From Acanthaster planci (lineage: Eukaryota > Echinodermata > Asteroidea > Valvatida > Acanthasteridae), in NCBI RefSeq assembly GCF_001949145.1, contig NW_019091601.1, positions 16,460 to 78,459 on the forward strand: a stretch of DNA of 62,000 nucleotides, given 5' to 3'. The notes below the pieces were generated by a model, which saw only the letters and a program-made list of their open reading frames with translations, was not told where the DNA came from and did not search any database. Within the stretch, counting starts at the first letter, position 1; each line of letters opens with the position of its first letter. Below, one piece after another: positions 61,301-62,000 of the stretch. Made by a program: the position numbers and the translations under genes.

Positions 61301-62000
61301 TTTACAGAGCTTCATAATTCAAGTAAATTTAGCCAAAATTATGGGAGAGGACCAGTGATTTGAAATAAAAATCACTGTTAAAGCCTTGAATGGTAACCCT
61401 TGTTTGTGACATATGGTACAGACATTTTCCTTGCATTAACAGATTACTGAGACATTTTTAAATTTCACAAATTCTATTCATAGAAATTGGAAAAATACTG
61501 TTTAAACATCTTGTGGGCTTAGGAGTTTCCCTTTGGTGTTATTAGATTTTGGTTCTTATGAATTTCACGAACCTTGCCCCTTTGCAAATTCAACATACAT
61601 GCATTAGAGGAGAAGTTATTCCTTATCTACCTTCATGTTAGAGCACATTGTACATGTAGTACAGTTCAGGGTCTAATCATAAAACCACATGCCGGTAGCA
61701 GAAATTGGTGCTTGAAAAAAATGTGATTAATTTGGGAAACACCAGCAAATATGACCTATCTAGCAATATTTGGCCGTTATTAACCTGTTTTTGTTAGCAA
61801 GTACATGTATAGTATGTGCTGTCCGTTAGCAAAATTTGGGCTCAGCATCATCAAAAAACAGACCCCGGATTACTTTTTTTTTCAAAACTGAGTTTGTTTT
61901 TGGGTACGTTTCTCCTAGAATCGATTTTGAGGAGCTAGAGCATGTGACTTGCCTGAAGGTCGTCAATCTGAGTTCTGAAGGGTCAGTGACTGGCAAGAAG
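34989..62000 (+). CDS. CPSF1: Cleavage and polyadenylation specificity factor subunit 1 (CPSF160), 32 exons, 3' end outside window
   Basis: Joined exons encode about 1,148 residues that follow vertebrate CPSF1 closely from [13 protein letters not shown] to [23 protein letters not shown]1 is the nuclear scaffold of the polyadenylation specificity factor. It holds CPSF4 and WDR33, which read AAUAAA, and links to the other subunits. It is built of three beta-propellers (A, B, C) and a C-terminal helical domain, and belongs with DDB1 and SF3B3. Propeller A and much of B and C are here; the last roughly 300 residues, including most of the CPSF_A domain, are missing. I placed exons by reading conserved segments and choosing the AG and GT that keep phase. 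All introns are GT-AG and all junctions agree in frame. The start is the ATG giving MYAFHK, matching the conserved N-terminus. No stop or frameshift is seen, so it appears functional. Exon coordinates are in the three block entries. Confidence 0.95.
36462..36556 (+). repeat. GATT/GATG-rich simple repeat in CPSF1 intron 3
   Basis: TTGATTGATTTGATTGGTTG and similar degenerate tetranucleotide words run for about 90 bases, ending some 30 bases before the exon 4 acceptor. Confidence 0.7.
37796..37803. promoter_or_regulatory. Palindromic CRE-like TGACGTCA word in CPSF1 intron 5
   Basis: The perfect 8-base CRE/ATF core lies within AAAGTGTGACGTCACTTTG. Related GTGACGTCAAAT and GTGATGTCAAAT words occur inside the repeat copies at 41627-41806 and 53180-53335, so this is more likely part of a dispersed repeat than a regulatory site. 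Confidence 0.25.
41362..41515 (-). mobile_element. tRNA-derived SINE, copy 2 (CPSF1 intron 9)
   Basis: Best-preserved pol III promoter of the three copies. On the minus strand GGAGTCAGGCTGGTGTAGTG contains an A-box-like TGGTGTAGTGG near 41495-41505, and CCCAGGTTCAAATCCC holds the B box near 41450-41465. The body continues CAGTTCCTACCTGATTTTGT. It lies antisense to CPSF1. Confidence 0.8.
41627..41806. mobile_element. MITE-like repeat with 11-bp inverted ends (CPSF1 intron 9)
   Basis: GCCAGTTCATA at 41627-41637 is exactly inverted as TATGAACTGGC at 41796-41806. The interior includes TTCGCAAAAGTTAAAC, TTTCAACTTG and GTGACGTCAAATACACTTCA, which recur in modified form at 53180-53335. It is therefore a dispersed, non-coding repeat. 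Target duplications are not evident. Confidence 0.65.
43486..52078 (+). CDS. CPSF1: CPSF1 exons 12-23 (linker and second propeller region)
   Basis: Exons: 43486-43523, 44859-44910, 45513-45613, 45977-46051, 46813-46893, 47388-47471, 48032-48202, 49228-49369, 49942-50117, 50853-51007, 51378-51467, 51970-52078. Exons 12-13 encode a charged linker with PPAKKIRS, a plausible nuclear localisation patch at the position of the KKKR patch of human CPSF1. Exon 18 opens with a Lys/Glu-rich stretch ([10 protein letters not shown]) before the conserved [13 protein letters not shown]; it is longer than I would expect from vertebrates. Other landmarks are [19 protein letters not shown] (15), [12 protein letters not shown] (16), [19 protein letters not shown] (17), [17 protein letters not shown] (19) and [14 protein letters not shown] (21). 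Exons 21-23 include a poorly conserved acidic linker with DDEDELLYG. Intron 18 (48203-49227) has open frames but no recognised gene. Confidence 0.92.
50139..50554. mobile_element. PIF/Harbinger-type MITE in CPSF1 intron 20 (416 bp, TAA target duplication)
   Basis: The left end is GGGTGGACGACCATTTAGAC (50139-50158), continuing to GGCCCCCCGGTA. The right end is its inverse, from TACCGGGGGGCC through GGTCTAAATGGTCG to GGCCC at 50554. The terminal repeats are about 50 bases; apart from three mismatches in the outermost part and one indel they match. TAA flanks the element on both sides (50136-50138 and 50555-50557), the TWA duplication typical of PIF/Harbinger. There is no coding capacity. The left end lies only 21 bases into the intron. 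Confidence 0.8.
52981..62000 (+). CDS. CPSF1: CPSF1 exons 24-32 (third propeller region, exon 32 runs off the window)
   Basis: Exons: 52981-53078, 54068-54161, 54368-54457, 55329-55463, 58553-58705, 59112-59228, 59889-59979, 60391-60475, 61919-62000 (incomplete). Landmarks are [18 protein letters not shown] (24), [15 protein letters not shown] (25), LKLRFRK (26), a basic [11 protein letters not shown] then [10 protein letters not shown] (27), [19 protein letters not shown] (28), [20 protein letters not shown] (29), [11 protein letters not shown] (30), [16 protein letters not shown] (31) and [15 protein letters not shown] (32). Intron 27 (55464-58552) contains the GGGAT array, an interrupted SINE and SINE copy 3. 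Intron 31 (60476-61918) begins almost directly with a 640-base pentamer array. Confidence 0.93.
53180..53335 (+). mobile_element. Second copy of the GACGTCAAAT repeat family (CPSF1 intron 24)
   Basis: Ends are GCTGGCCGCAAA and AAACTGGCC. Internal TTTGCAAAATTAAAATGCAT, TTTCAACTCG and GTGATGTCAAATTCACTACA match the copy at 41627-41806 in the same orientation. A weaker relative with TTGACGTATTCACTTCACTT occurs near 37908. Confidence 0.55.
55565..56113 (-). repeat. GGGAT/GGAAT pentamer array with gap, likely expanded SINE tail
   Basis: Plus-strand words GGGAT and GGAAT alternate irregularly for about 550 assembled positions, of which 55709-55950 are Ns. The array stops where GGGATGCCAGTCCATCACAG begins. 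That word is the junction expected for a minus-strand SINE, whose 3' tail would read ATCCC/ATTCC. Long open frames here are translated repeat. Confidence 0.85.
56101..57315 (-). mobile_element. tRNA-derived SINE split by about 1 kb of inserted sequence (CPSF1 intron 27)
   Basis: On the minus strand a tRNA-like head at 57315-57235 contains GGCCCAGTGAGTCAGGGG (A-box side) and GGAGTCCAAATCC (B box). The body GTGAGGATAAAGTAGCTTG (plus strand, 57210-57228) is a word I associate with a SINE family common in marine animals. The tail side, GATGCCAGTCCATCACAGCT, is at 56108-56127. Between them, 56162-57180 is unrelated sequence. CTATTTGTTA at 56151 and CTATTTGTA at 57183 may be a target duplication of the insertion. 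The insert has no recognised domain. Confidence 0.6.
57703..57905 (-). mobile_element. tRNA-derived SINE, copy 3 (CPSF1 intron 27)
   Basis: The minus strand has CAGGTTCGATTCCCGG near 57840-57856, an exact pol III B box, and CAGTCCCTGCCTGATTCCAT in the body. The A box is decayed. The tail side, AAACCTGTACAGAGGTGACA on the plus strand, matches copy 1. Confidence 0.75.
60490..61130 (+). repeat. CpG-poor pentamer array with 165-170 bp higher-order repeat (CPSF1 intron 31)
   Basis: Five-base words such as CACAG, AACAC, TGCAA and CACAT fill about 640 bases. A higher-order unit is visible: AACACAGCACAGGACGGCAC begins at 60721 and again at 60886 (165 bases, 33 pentamers), and AGTGAAATGCAATGCAACAC at 60851 and 61021 (170 bases, 34 pentamers). 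The array starts about 15-30 bases after the exon 31 donor. Gln/Thr/His-rich open frames are translated repeat. Confidence 0.85.

Overview
This is a window of eukaryotic, almost certainly metazoan, nuclear DNA. Genes are split by GT-AG introns. Much of the window is transposons and tandem repeats, and two assembly gaps (21638-22574 and 55709-55950) fall inside repeat arrays. The conserved exons, the abundant ACATGTACATGTA and TAGGCCTA words, and the mix of DIRS, L2/CR1-like LINE, tRNA-SINE and MITE elements suggest a marine invertebrate deuterostome (echinoderm, hemichordate or amphioxus). I cannot name the species.

Layout. 1-4.3 kb: no recognisable gene; part of it is an old duplicate of 8.1-9.0 kb. 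4.28-5.19 kb (minus): an intronless coding exon for a P-loop sulfotransferase-like protein. 5.2-15.4 kb: intergenic, with CpG-rich pentamer arrays, several short inverted-repeat elements and a decayed LINE reverse transcriptase. 15.42-17.65 kb (plus): a two-exon type II membrane glycosyltransferase gene of the xylosyltransferase (MGP4-like) kind; its first exon supplies the signal anchor, and its intron carries a 366-bp foldback. 19.1-24.3 kb: a 5-kb array in which telomere-type CCCTAA dimers alternate with an AT-rich spacer. 24.95-28.65 kb (minus): a broken DIRS retrotransposon with a piece of its own tyrosine recombinase inside its reverse transcriptase. 28.7-32.4 kb: a tRNA-derived SINE and an L2/CR1-like LINE. 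33.08-34.17 kb: a roughly 1.1-kb imperfect palindrome.

34,989-62,000 (plus) is the first 32 exons of CPSF1 (CPSF160), the scaffold of the mRNA cleavage and polyadenylation specificity factor. About 1,148 codons are present with every junction in frame; the C-terminal roughly 300 residues lie past the window. Its introns hold SINEs, a PIF/Harbinger-type MITE with a TAA duplication, a GGGAT/GGAAT array that looks like an expanded SINE tail, and a second pentamer array.

The three genes share no obvious pathway: CPSF1 is a nuclear housekeeping gene, the glycosyltransferase is predicted to be Golgi, and the sulfotransferase substrate is unknown. I found no convincing new biochemical system. The most unusual structures are the telomere-like satellite, the long palindrome upstream of CPSF1, the self-interrupted DIRS element, and the CpG-rich and CpG-poor versions of what may be one pentamer array.
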